This document shows, piece by piece, positions 1-5,524 of a stretch of 8,864 nucleotides of DNA. Position 1 is the stretch's first letter. Every line of letters begins with the position of its first letter. The DNA is from Spirochaetota bacterium (lineage in GTDB: Bacteria; Spirochaetota; B62-G9), in contig JALXDB010000041.1 of NCBI GenBank assembly GCA_026990615.1, positions 1 to 8,864 of the forward strand, in the 5' to 3' direction. A program made the position numbers and the translations under genes. Under the pieces are notes generated by a model. The model had not been told where the DNA came from. It did not search any database and saw nothing but the letters and a program-made list of their open reading frames with translations.

Positions 1-278
1 AGATAAGAGTTTCTGAAGGCATGAGCAACAATAATCAGAAATTTAAGTTTTATAGAGGAGAAGCCATCACCTACGGGCTAACCGTTTTAAAATCCTCATT
101 AAACAAGAGAGAGGTAGTTGACTTTGTTAAGTTTATTCTTCAAAAAAGGGACGGTGGATTGGATATATTAAAAAGGAGCGGCCAACTTGTAATAACACCT
201 CCTGTTCTGGAAAAAAATATTGATACAGAAGTTCCTGGGTGGTTAAACGAATTAGTATACGTAAAACCTGATAAATAG
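1..278 (+). CDS. wtpA: Tungstate/molybdate ABC transporter substrate-binding protein, C-terminal fragment
   Basis: The frame is open to the left edge, so the gene starts outside the window; the ATG at 21 is more likely an internal methionine, because codons before it (reading IRVSEG) are also open. About 91 residues are visible. The pattern is that of the C-terminal lobe of WtpA-type oxyanion-binding proteins: a GEAITYGLTV strand, a helix with DFVKFILQ, then a GQLVITPP stretch and a final VPGWLNELVYV segment, matching from memory the family's G-x-I-x-YG, FVKFLL, GQ-x-x-I-x-PP and P-x-x-L-x-x-L blocks. The intact protein would capture tungstate or molybdate outside the membrane and deliver it to the permease encoded next. 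The permease and ATPase downstream support the call. Tungstate and molybdate cannot be told apart from this fragment. Confidence 0.8.
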   Translation, partial: IRVSEGMSNNNQKFKFYRGEAITYGLTVLKSSLNKREVVDFVKFILQKRDGGLDILKRSGQLVITPPVLEKNIDTEVPGWLNELVYVKPDK

Positions 279-294
279 AAATAAAAAATCAGGA

Positions 295-316
295 TAATCG
301 GGCGATTAATATTTTT
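295..316 (+). terminator. Small hairpin with T-rich tail after the wtpA-like gene
   Basis: TAATC (295-299) and GATTA (304-308) form a 5-bp stem around a GGGC loop, followed by ATATTTTT (309-316). The stem has one G-C pair, so it is weak as an intrinsic terminator. It could instead be a processing or attenuation site, or a protein-binding palindrome (TAATCG-GG-CGATTA), lowering permease expression relative to the binding protein. Confidence 0.3.
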
Positions 317-323
317 ATAAAAT

Positions 324-352
324 TTGACACCAATTTTTATTAAGGTTTTTAT
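324..352 (+). promoter_or_regulatory. Candidate sigma70-type promoter before wtpB
   Basis: A perfect TTGACA lies at 324-329. With a 17-base spacer the -10 would be TTTTAT (347-352), 4 of 6 consensus bases; TATTAT (350-355) is a better box but at a 20-base spacing. The region is very AT rich, so the -10 is uncertain. If real, it would let wtpBC be transcribed separately from wtpA. Confidence 0.35.
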
Positions 353-422
353 TATTGATAATTAAATATTCTTAAATCTTATTTTGAATCAAGAAATATT
401 GCTATACAGGATGCGGGCCGGC

Positions 423-1205
423 ATGAAGATAAATCAGATGTTCTGGATTGTTTTGATTTTTATATCCATCGTTCTAGTGATATTCATCACCGCTCCTATA
501 GCCAAAATTATGGTATCCTCATCTCCACCGAGTTTAATTAAAGCCCTAACAGATACAGATGTTGTACGTTCAATCTTGCTCAGTATTATAACATCTGGTT
601 CAGCAGCTTTGATATCACTTGCAGTTGGAATACCCTTCTCCTATCTTCTGTCAAGATTCAACTTTTCAGGTAAAAAATTTATTGAAAGTATAATAAATAT
701 TCCAATAGTTATTCCGCACCCGGTAATAGGCATAGCCATACTCTCTATTGCAGGCAAAAACTGCTGGTTTGGCAGATTTTTACAGATGCTGGGTGTAAAG
801 ATTATGGGAACTGTAGGCGGTATAGTTACAGTACTAACATTTGTAAGTATACCTTTTTTCATTAATGCGGCAAAAGAGGGGTTCGAGAATGTATCCCAGA
901 AACTTGAAAAGGTCTCAAGAAGTCTGGGGGCATCTCTACCCTATACATTCTTCCATATAACACTTCCTCTTGCAAAAAGAAGCATTTTTATTGGTTTTGT
1001 CATGTCATTTGCAAGGGCAATAAGCGAATTTGGAGCTGTTGTTATAGTGGCTTATCATCCGATGATTGCTCCGGTATTGATATACGAACGGTTCGAAGCA
1101 TACGGTTTGGAGTATTCTCTCCCGGTGGCATTCTGGCTTGTCTCTATATCACTTGCAGTTTTTATCATTTTAAGAATCCTGATTATGAAGAGTAAAAACG
1201 AGTGA
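423..1205 (+). CDS. wtpB: Tungstate/molybdate ABC transporter permease
   Basis: Integral membrane subunit that forms the oxyanion channel, probably as a homodimer. From the ATG at 423 the protein has 260 residues, usual for WtpB/ModB permeases. Six hydrophobic segments are visible at about residues 5-25, 49-75, 86-109, 128-149, 188-210 and 234-255. Between the fourth and fifth lies the cytoplasmic EAA loop (about 162-184, EKVSRSLGASLPYTFFHITLP) that docks on the ATPase. A P-H-P element (IPHPVIG) follows the third segment. The frame extends back to an ATG at 411 and a TTG at 384. I chose 423 because AGGA at 408-411 gives a weak ribosome site and the protein then begins just before the first membrane segment; the TTG has no such site. 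The ATPase gene follows after 7 bases, so the two are cotranscribed. Confidence 0.8.
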   Translation: MKINQMFWIVLIFISIVLVIFITAPIAKIMVSSSPPSLIKALTDTDVVRSILLSIITSGSAALISLAVGIPFSYLLSRFNFSGKKFIESIINIPIVIPHPVIGIAILSIAGKNCWFGRFLQMLGVKIMGTVGGIVTVLTFVSIPFFINAAKEGFENVSQKLEKVSRSLGASLPYTFFHITLPLAKRSIFIGFVMSFARAISEFGAVVIVAYHPMIAPVLIYERFEAYGLEYSLPVAFWLVSISLAVFIILRILIMKSKNE

Positions 1206-1212
1206 TGTCATT

Positions 1213-2250
1213 ATGATTGAGGTAAAAGATTTAACTGTTGAAATGGGCAACTTTAGTTTAAAAGAGATAAGTTTTAAAGTTAATAGAGGTGATTTTTTTA
1301 TTATTATGGGCCCAAATGGAGCCGGAAAAACCATGCTTATAGAGTCAATAGCCGGGCTTGTTCCTGTGAAAAACGGAAAAGTGATTATTGATGGAGAAGA
1401 TGTTACCGGCCTTCCCCCTGAAAAAAGAAATATATCCATTGTATACCAGCAGCCGTATCTTTTTCCTCACATTAGAGTAATTGATAATATAAGATACGGT
1501 CTGAACTTTACAACAACCGGCAGAAACGATAAAAAAAAGTTGTTAGATAAATATATTGAAGGATTAAACCTTAAACACCTCCTTAACAGATACCCGTCCA
1601 CTTTAAGCGGTGGCGAAGCTCAAAGGGTAAGTCTTGCAAGAGCCCTTGTGGTAAACCCGAAAGTTCTTTTGCTTGATGAGCCTGTTTCAAGTGTTGATCC
1701 TCGATCAAAACATAGCATAAAAGAGCTTTTATTAAGAATTAAGCGTATAACCGGAGTAACAACAGTAATGGTTACCCATGATTTCAGTGACGCCCTATAT
1801 CTGGGTAACAGGGCTGTAATTATGAACAATGGTATGCTGGCTCAATATGGAACAATTGATGCTATCTTCAGTAACCCCGCTACAAAATTTGTAGCCGATT
1901 TTATTGGCGCAAAAAACATATTCCATGTAAAATTTAATGGCTCAAAAGCATTACTGGGAGAGATAACCGTTGAAACGGGCAGAGTTGTTCCGCGTAAAGA
2001 GGGGTACATAGCCATAAGGCCGGAGGATATTTCTATAGGTTTGAGTAAAATAGAAACAAGCATGAGAAACTCATTTATCGGGACAGTAAGTTATATTCAG
2101 AGCTCAGGATATTTTTTCGAAATTGGTGTAATGGTGAAAAGATTTCTTTTTAAAGTTATAATAACCAGAGCTTCATTTTTTAACCTCAAATTAAAAGATG
2201 GAGAACGGGTATTCATCTTCTTCAAAGCTTCATCTATCAATATATTATAA
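1213..2250 (+). CDS. wtpC: Tungstate/molybdate ABC transporter ATP-binding protein
   Basis: Cytoplasmic ATPase powering the oxyanion transporter, 345 residues. Visible motifs in order: Walker A GPNGAGKT (33-40), Q-loop in VYQQPYLFPH (78-86), ABC signature LSGGE (131-135), Walker B VLLLDE (151-156) followed by P, D-loop SSVD (159-162), and switch histidine in THD (188-190). After about residue 235 comes a C-terminal extension with an IRPEDI motif (268-273) and a beta-rich tail (about 285-345), as in TOBE/MOP-type domains of WtpC/ModC ATPases; in ModC-type proteins such domains can bind the oxyanion and inhibit transport. Start at ATG 1213, 7 bases after the permease stop, with only a weak purine stretch upstream. 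The family assignment (oxyanion rather than sulfate or spermidine) rests mainly on the neighbouring binding protein. Confidence 0.8.
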   Translation: MIEVKDLTVEMGNFSLKEISFKVNRGDFFIIMGPNGAGKTMLIESIAGLVPVKNGKVIIDGEDVTGLPPEKRNISIVYQQPYLFPHIRVIDNIRYGLNFTTTGRNDKKKLLDKYIEGLNLKHLLNRYPSTLSGGEAQRVSLARALVVNPKVLLLDEPVSSVDPRSKHSIKELLLRIKRITGVTTVMVTHDFSDALYLGNRAVIMNNGMLAQYGTIDAIFSNPATKFVADFIGAKNIFHVKFNGSKALLGEITVETGRVVPRKEGYIAIRPEDISIGLSKIETSMRNSFIGTVSYIQSSGYFFEIGVMVKRFLFKVIITRASFFNLKLKDGERVFIFFKASSINIL

Positions 2251-2278
2251 ATTATAAAAATTTTATTTTTTATCTCTC

Positions 2279-2306
2279 TTGACAAGATTAATAATTATGT
2301 TAAAAT
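2279..2306 (+). promoter_or_regulatory. Strong extended -10 promoter of the sugar transporter operon
   Basis: TTGACA (2279-2284, 6 of 6) is separated by 16 bases from TAAAAT (2301-2306, 5 of 6). TG at 2298-2299 adds an extended -10 (TGTTAAAAT). Transcription should begin near 2312-2314, giving an untranslated leader of roughly 130 bases before the binding-protein gene. It is the best promoter in the window. Confidence 0.75.
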
Positions 2307-2320
2307 GTTTACCTGTAAAC
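2307..2320 (+). promoter_or_regulatory. Inverted repeat on the predicted transcription start: candidate operator
   Basis: GTTTACCTGTAAAC has perfect 6-base arms, GTTTAC and GTAAAC, with a 2-base centre. It begins one base after the -10 box and covers the expected start point, where a bound repressor would block initiation. Flanks continue the symmetry imperfectly (AAT before, ATT after). Sugar transporter operons are commonly controlled by LacI, ROK or GntR repressors acting on such sites, but no regulator gene is in the window, so the protein is unknown. Confidence 0.5.
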
Positions 2321-2433
2321 CATTACATCTTTTCACCCTGCATACGCTTGTGTTTAACCGCATATTGTATTCTCTATGAGAGGGGGTGGTTGGAAAACAT
2401 AATAACTTAAAAAAATAATTATAAAAATATTAA
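2321..2433 (+). other. Untranslated leader of the sugar operon
   Basis: About 110 bases without a gene. I see a short CACCC (2334-2338) able to pair with GGGTG (2384-2388), a small CTCT-ATG-AGAG hairpin (2372-2382), and a G-rich tract GGGGGTGGTTGG (2382-2393) unlike the AT-rich surroundings. No T-tract terminator and no known riboswitch consensus was recognised. Confidence 0.3.
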
Positions 2434-2440
2434 AAGGAGG
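2434..2440 (+). promoter_or_regulatory. Near-perfect Shine-Dalgarno site of the sugar-binding protein
   Basis: AAGGAGG ends 5 bases before the ATG at 2446. It is the strongest ribosome site in the window and fits the high expression usually needed for a periplasmic binding protein. It also fixes the start codon. Confidence 0.85.
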
Positions 2441-2445
2441 CTGTC

Positions 2446-3438
2446 ATGAAAAAAAAGATTTTGCTACTGATGTTGGTAATTGTCTTTATGTTTTCACTGT
2501 CAACATTCGCTTTTGCCAGGGAGCATAAACACTTTGAAGGAATAAGAATAGTATTTTTCCCCGGTGGTAATCCAGGCGGACCTTTTGCTTCTGTTGTATA
2601 TAGAGGGGCAAGAGCTGCAGAAAAAGACCTTGGGTGTAAGGTCGAGTACGTCTGGTCAGGATGGAACCCCGATAAGATGATAGCTCAGTTCAAGGAAGCA
2701 ATAGCAAGGAGACCCGATGGTATATGCATAATGGGACATCCCGGTGAGGCTGCTTTCGGTCCGTTAATCGAAGAGGCCGAGCGAAAGGGAATAATAGTAA
2801 CCAGCCAGAACACCAGTCTACCCCATATAGAGGCTAAATACAAGGAGAAGGGATTCGGTTATGTAGGTCAGGAATTGTACCCATCAGGTGTTATACTTGC
2901 AAAAGGCGCGGCTAAAAGAGCTCACCTGAAGCCTGGAGACAGAGCTATGGTTTGGGGGCTACTTGGCCAGGAGACAAGAGGTTTGAGAACTAAAGGATGC
3001 ATTGATACCCTTAAAAAGATGGGTGTAAAGGTAGACTACATAGAAATATCAGACGCAATAAATGCAGATGCCTCTCTTGGCACTCCGGTTTTCACCGGAT
3101 ATGTATCCTCGCATCCGGATGTTAAACTGATAATTATAGACCACGGCGCATTAACTGCCACCGCAGAAACCTATATGAGGGCTGCAAGAAGACGGCCGGG
3201 CTCCATATATATAGCCGGTTTTGATCTGTCTGCTGCCACAGTCGATGCAATCAAAAAGGGCTATGTAGGCGTTGTACTGGACCAGCAGCCATGGTTGCAG
3301 GGGTATCTGCCCATTCTACAGGTGTGTTTCACCAAAAAGTACGGCTTCTCAGGACTTCATATTGATACAGGTGCCGCTTTAATCGACAGGACCAACATAG
3401 ATTTTGTTGCACCTCTAGCACAAAAGGGGATAAGGTAA
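2446..3438 (+). CDS. Sugar ABC transporter periplasmic substrate-binding protein
   Basis: Extracytoplasmic receptor for a monosaccharide-type ABC importer, 330 residues. Residues 1-24 form a Sec signal peptide: KKK, a hydrophobic core, then AFA before the predicted cleavage. There is no lipobox cysteine, so the mature protein should be free in a periplasm. The rest has the two-lobe RbsB-like type 1 periplasmic binding fold: an IRIVFFPGGNPGGPF first strand and loop (33-47), a PDGICIMGHPG strand (90-100), a GQETRGLRTKG segment (174-184), GFDLSAATVDAIKKGY (258-273) and DQQPWLQGY (279-287). The last two blocks resemble, from memory, the subfamily paired with single-domain FrcA-like ATPases. Ribose, fructose, xylose or inositol are all possible; the ligand cannot be read off. 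The ATPase gene follows after one base. Confidence 0.88.
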   Translation: MKKKILLLMLVIVFMFSLSTFAFAREHKHFEGIRIVFFPGGNPGGPFASVVYRGARAAEKDLGCKVEYVWSGWNPDKMIAQFKEAIARRPDGICIMGHPGEAAFGPLIEEAERKGIIVTSQNTSLPHIEAKYKEKGFGYVGQELYPSGVILAKGAAKRAHLKPGDRAMVWGLLGQETRGLRTKGCIDTLKKMGVKVDYIEISDAINADASLGTPVFTGYVSSHPDVKLIIIDHGALTATAETYMRAARRRPGSIYIAGFDLSAATVDAIKKGYVGVVLDQQPWLQGYLPILQVCFTKKYGFSGLHIDTGAALIDRTNIDFVAPLAQKGIR

Positions 3439-3439
3439 G

Positions 3440-4207
3440 ATGTACAATCCAGAGGATTATCTATTGGTAATGGATGGTATCTACAAATCTTTTGGAGAGG
3501 TTGAGGTTCTAAAAAATGTAAATTTCAGGGTTGGCAACAATGAGATAGTAGGACTGGTAGGCGATAACGGTGCCGGTAAATCGACATTGATAAAAATAAT
3601 AACAGGTGTCCATAGGCCGGATAAAGGCGAGATCTATTTCAAAGGCAAAAAAATTACATATCATTCTGTGGAACTTTCAAGAGAGCTTGGAATCGAAACT
3701 GTTTACCAGGAGAGGGCTCTGGGAGAACAGCAAACACTATGGCGAAATGTTTTCATGGGAAGGGAAATAACGGACAGGCTTGGATTTCTCAGGATAAACG
3801 AGGAGAAAAAGGAAACAGAAAAAATACTGAGAAAACATCTCGGGTTCACATCAAAGGCTATAAATGTGGATTCAATTGTAAAATCACTATCCGGCGGAGA
3901 AAAGCAGGGAATTGCTATAGGCAGAGCTCTATACTTCAACGCAGAGCTCATAATTCTGGATGAACCCACAATGGGATTGTCACTGTCCGAAACAAGAAAG
4001 GTTCTGGATTTTGTTCTGAACATCAAGAAAAGTGGAAAATCCGCGATCTTCATTAGCCACAATATATACTACGTTTATCCTGTTGCCGATAGATTCGTTA
4101 TTCTAGACAGAGGACAGGTGGCCGGAGAATTCCTGAAAAAGGAGATCAGTCAGGATGAACTGGTAGAAAAGATGGTTGAACTTGCCAGAACTGGAAAGAT
4201 GAAATAG
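3440..4207 (+). CDS. Sugar ABC transporter ATP-binding protein, single-domain FrcA-like
   Basis: Cytoplasmic ATPase for the sugar importer, 255 residues. Motifs: Walker A GDNGAGKST (41-49), Q-loop VYQE (88-91), ABC signature LSGGE (150-154), Walker B LIILDEP (170-176) and switch histidine in ISHNIY (205-210). It has one ATP-binding domain, whereas RbsA- and XylG-type sugar ATPases have two fused domains, so it should work as a homodimer, as in FrcA-like systems. After Walker B the sequence reads TMGLSLSETRKV and lacks the usual D-loop aspartate, which I recall as normal in this subfamily. The ATG lies one base after the binding-protein stop; purine-rich AGGGGATAAGG (3425-3435) inside the preceding gene serves as ribosome site, suggesting coupled translation. 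A terminator hairpin follows immediately. Confidence 0.88.
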   Translation: MYNPEDYLLVMDGIYKSFGEVEVLKNVNFRVGNNEIVGLVGDNGAGKSTLIKIITGVHRPDKGEIYFKGKKITYHSVELSRELGIETVYQERALGEQQTLWRNVFMGREITDRLGFLRINEEKKETEKILRKHLGFTSKAINVDSIVKSLSGGEKQGIAIGRALYFNAELIILDEPTMGLSLSETRKVLDFVLNIKKSGKSAIFISHNIYYVYPVADRFVILDRGQVAGEFLKKEISQDELVEKMVELARTGKMK

Positions 4208-4211
4208 AAGG

Positions 4212-4254
4212 AGGGTGTTCCGGATTGTATATGCTCCGGAACACCCTTTATTTT
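4212..4254 (+). terminator. Intrinsic terminator inside the sugar operon
   Basis: A 13-base arm at 4212-4224 (AGGGTGTTCCGGA) pairs perfectly with 4235-4247 (TCCGGAACACCCT) around a 10-base loop, followed by TTATTTTT. It starts 4 bases after the ATPase stop and precedes the permease start by about 40 bases. It probably causes partial termination and/or protects the 3' end of the binding-protein/ATPase mRNA, so that less permease is made. Confidence 0.85.
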
Positions 4255-4280
4255 TAATCTTTTCCGACCCAAAAATATCC

Positions 4281-4285
4281 AGAGG
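4281..4285 (+). promoter_or_regulatory. Ribosome-binding site of the sugar permease
   Basis: AGAGG lies 8 bases before the ATG at 4294, so the permease has its own ribosome site after the terminator hairpin. It supports 4294 rather than the ATG at 4306. Confidence 0.6.
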
Positions 4286-4293
4286 TATTTAAA

Positions 4294-5283
4294 ATGAACG
4301 AAACAATGTCAGCAACAAGGAAAATCATAACGAGCAAAGTTCGTGAAATGAGACTGGAAGTAAGTATTACTTCTGTTTTAATAGCAATATTCCTTTTATT
4401 TATCATTGGTAATCCTCAGACTTTCACCAAATTTGACATATATTATTCATTCATGTCGACAATACCGTTTTCCGGCATACTTGCTCTTGCCTTGACTTTC
4501 GTAATAATAACCGGGGAGATTGACCTTTCATTTCCATCAATACTGGGGATTTCAGCCTGGGTGTTCTCAAAGACAGTAGAGCTGACGGATGGCAACATAT
4601 GGATAGCTACACTGCTCTGTTTTGCCACGGGGTTGATAGCAGGTTGGTTCAACGGCCTAATAGTAGTAAGGATTGGAATACCTTCCCTTGTGGCTACAAT
4701 CGGTACCCAGTTTTTCTTTAGAGGTCTGGTAAATGTACTGGCCCAGGGAATGGGTATAACTCTTGTCCCTGTAAAGGATACACTGCTTTTTAAAATATTC
4801 GTGGGTAGAATTGGTGGAGCCGTTCCCGCACAGATCATATGGATGTTTTCACTGGGTATAATCCTGAGCATGATTTTAAAAAGACATAGATTCGGGTCAC
4901 ACGTGTTTTTTGTCGGTGATAATAGGGAAAGTGCGCGCATGATGGGTATCAGAGTTGATAGAGTTAGAATGACAGTTTTCATGATGATGGGCTTTTTCTC
5001 AGCTCTTTCAGGTATACTTTCCAGTCTGGAGGTAACCTATTTTTGGCCGACACTTGGACAGGGATATTTAATGAGAACTCTCGCAGCCGTCTTTGTAGGA
5101 GGAACATCAGTTTTTGGCGGTATGGGTACAATATATGGAAGCTTTATCGGAGCTTTGATAATAGGGTCTCTGGAAGCAGGTATTATTGCCATTGGTCTTG
5201 CCGGTTTCTGGACCCAGCTTGTTTACGGGCTGATTATAATAGTTGCAATTTCAATATACACATGGCTTATGAAAAAAGAATAG
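4294..5283 (+). CDS. Sugar ABC transporter permease, RbsC/FrcC family
   Basis: Inner-membrane channel subunit of the sugar importer, 329 residues, normal for the RbsC/FrcC (BPD_transp_2) family. About 8-10 hydrophobic segments are visible, starting near 25-38, 56-74, 103-117, 182-195, 226-245, 262-275, 283-300 and 306-325. Family blocks: TGEIDLSFPS (73-82, corresponding to the usual GGIDLS-x-GS), GWFNGLIVVRIGIPSLVATIGT (117-138), GDNRESARMMGIRVDRVR (208-225, the cytoplasmic loop contacting the ATPase) and VGGTSVFGGMGTIYGSFIGALI (268-289). It completes the transporter with the two genes before it, though an intrinsic terminator separates it from them. No clear separate promoter is visible in the 46 bases between, so expression probably depends on read-through. 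Confidence 0.9.
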   Translation: MNETMSATRKIITSKVREMRLEVSITSVLIAIFLLFIIGNPQTFTKFDIYYSFMSTIPFSGILALALTFVIITGEIDLSFPSILGISAWVFSKTVELTDGNIWIATLLCFATGLIAGWFNGLIVVRIGIPSLVATIGTQFFFRGLVNVLAQGMGITLVPVKDTLLFKIFVGRIGGAVPAQIIWMFSLGIILSMILKRHRFGSHVFFVGDNRESARMMGIRVDRVRMTVFMMMGFFSALSGILSSLEVTYFWPTLGQGYLMRTLAAVFVGGTSVFGGMGTIYGSFIGALIIGSLEAGIIAIGLAGFWTQLVYGLIIIVAISIYTWLMKKE

Positions 5284-5297
5284 CATTTCGATATTTC

Positions 5298-5324
5298 TTG
5301 ACACTGTTCAAGCTTGTCTATTAT
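5298..5324 (+). promoter_or_regulatory. Candidate promoter for the MutS-like gene pair
   Basis: A perfect TTGACA (5298-5303) is followed, after a short 15-base spacer, by TATTAT (5319-5324, 5 of 6). With 18 bases the -10 would be TATGTT (4 of 6). The box starts 14 bases after the sugar permease stop. Transcription would begin near 5331, within a palindrome. CTTGA (5297-5301) and TCAAG (5308-5312) also form an inverted repeat over the -35 box. Confidence 0.45.
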
Positions 5325-5327
5325 GTT

Positions 5328-5355
5328 TTTTATGGGGATGGAGTCCCCCATAAAA
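5328..5355 (+). repeat. 10-bp inverted repeat after the sugar operon
   Basis: TTTTATGGGG (5328-5337) and CCCCATAAAA (5346-5355) are perfect complements around an 8-base loop. The T-run lies before the stem and no T-tract follows it on either strand, so it is a poor match to an intrinsic terminator. It overlaps the start point predicted for the promoter at 5298, so it may be an operator or a 5'-end stabilising hairpin. Confidence 0.6.
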
Positions 5356-5382
5356 TGCCTCAAATGGCTGATGACTCCTGCT

Positions 5383-5400
5383 TTACAGTGTAATCTGTAA
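5383..5400 (+). repeat. 6-6-6 inverted repeat in the leader of the MutS-like genes
   Basis: TTACAG (5383-5388) and CTGTAA (5395-5400) are perfect complements separated by TGTAAT. It could be a protein-binding site or an RNA hairpin. No downstream T-tract. Confidence 0.45.
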
Positions 5401-5401
5401 C

Positions 5402-5458
5402 GGCGGGGTCTGATGGATGGCTACCTTCATCTCATCCTTGTTTGTTTTTATTCCCGCC
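5402..5458 (+). other. Possible structured RNA leader element
   Basis: GGCGGG (5402-5407) can pair with CCCGCC (5453-5458), closing a 45-base interior in which GGATG (5415-5419) can pair with CATCC (5433-5437), or GATG (5412-5415) with CATC (5428-5431). Such GC-only arms stand out in this AT-rich spacer. The final arm is about 66 bases before the TTG start, so it would not cover the ribosome site directly. No known riboswitch class was recognised. Confidence 0.3.
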
Positions 5459-5512
5459 AGATAGAATTTAATGAAATTAAATTGAATTGATATTGAAAGA
5501 TTCTTATCTGGG

Positions 5513-5519
5513 AAGAGGT
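5513..5519 (+). promoter_or_regulatory. Ribosome-binding site that supports a TTG start
   Basis: AAGAGGT ends 5 bases before the TTG at 5525. The next in-frame ATG (5552) has no purine-rich site in its upstream window, so the TTG is the better start on sequence grounds. Confidence 0.5.
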
Positions 5520-5524
5520 TAATT

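Noticed and set aside
2376..2402. Eight-residue leader peptide MRGGGWKT before the sugar-binding gene
   Set aside because: No Shine-Dalgarno site precedes its ATG, no regulatory codon run is obvious and no attenuator hairpin follows.
4443..4982. 179-codon open frame on the minus strand opposite the sugar permease
   Set aside because: It is antisense to a clear permease, has no ribosome site or family motif, and reads as composition-driven.
5328..5355. Intrinsic terminator of the sugar operon
   Set aside because: The stem is good but no T-tract follows it on either strand; the T-run precedes it.
5043..5393. Open frame overlapping the permease end and the following spacer on the + strand
   Set aside because: Most of it is an out-of-frame copy of the permease; the remainder crosses the palindromic spacer and shows no protein-like pattern.
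5402..5460. tRNA or known riboswitch in the GGCGGG/CCCGCC element
   Set aside because: No T-loop consensus, no acceptor-arm pattern and no recognisable riboswitch core; kept only as a possible structured leader.
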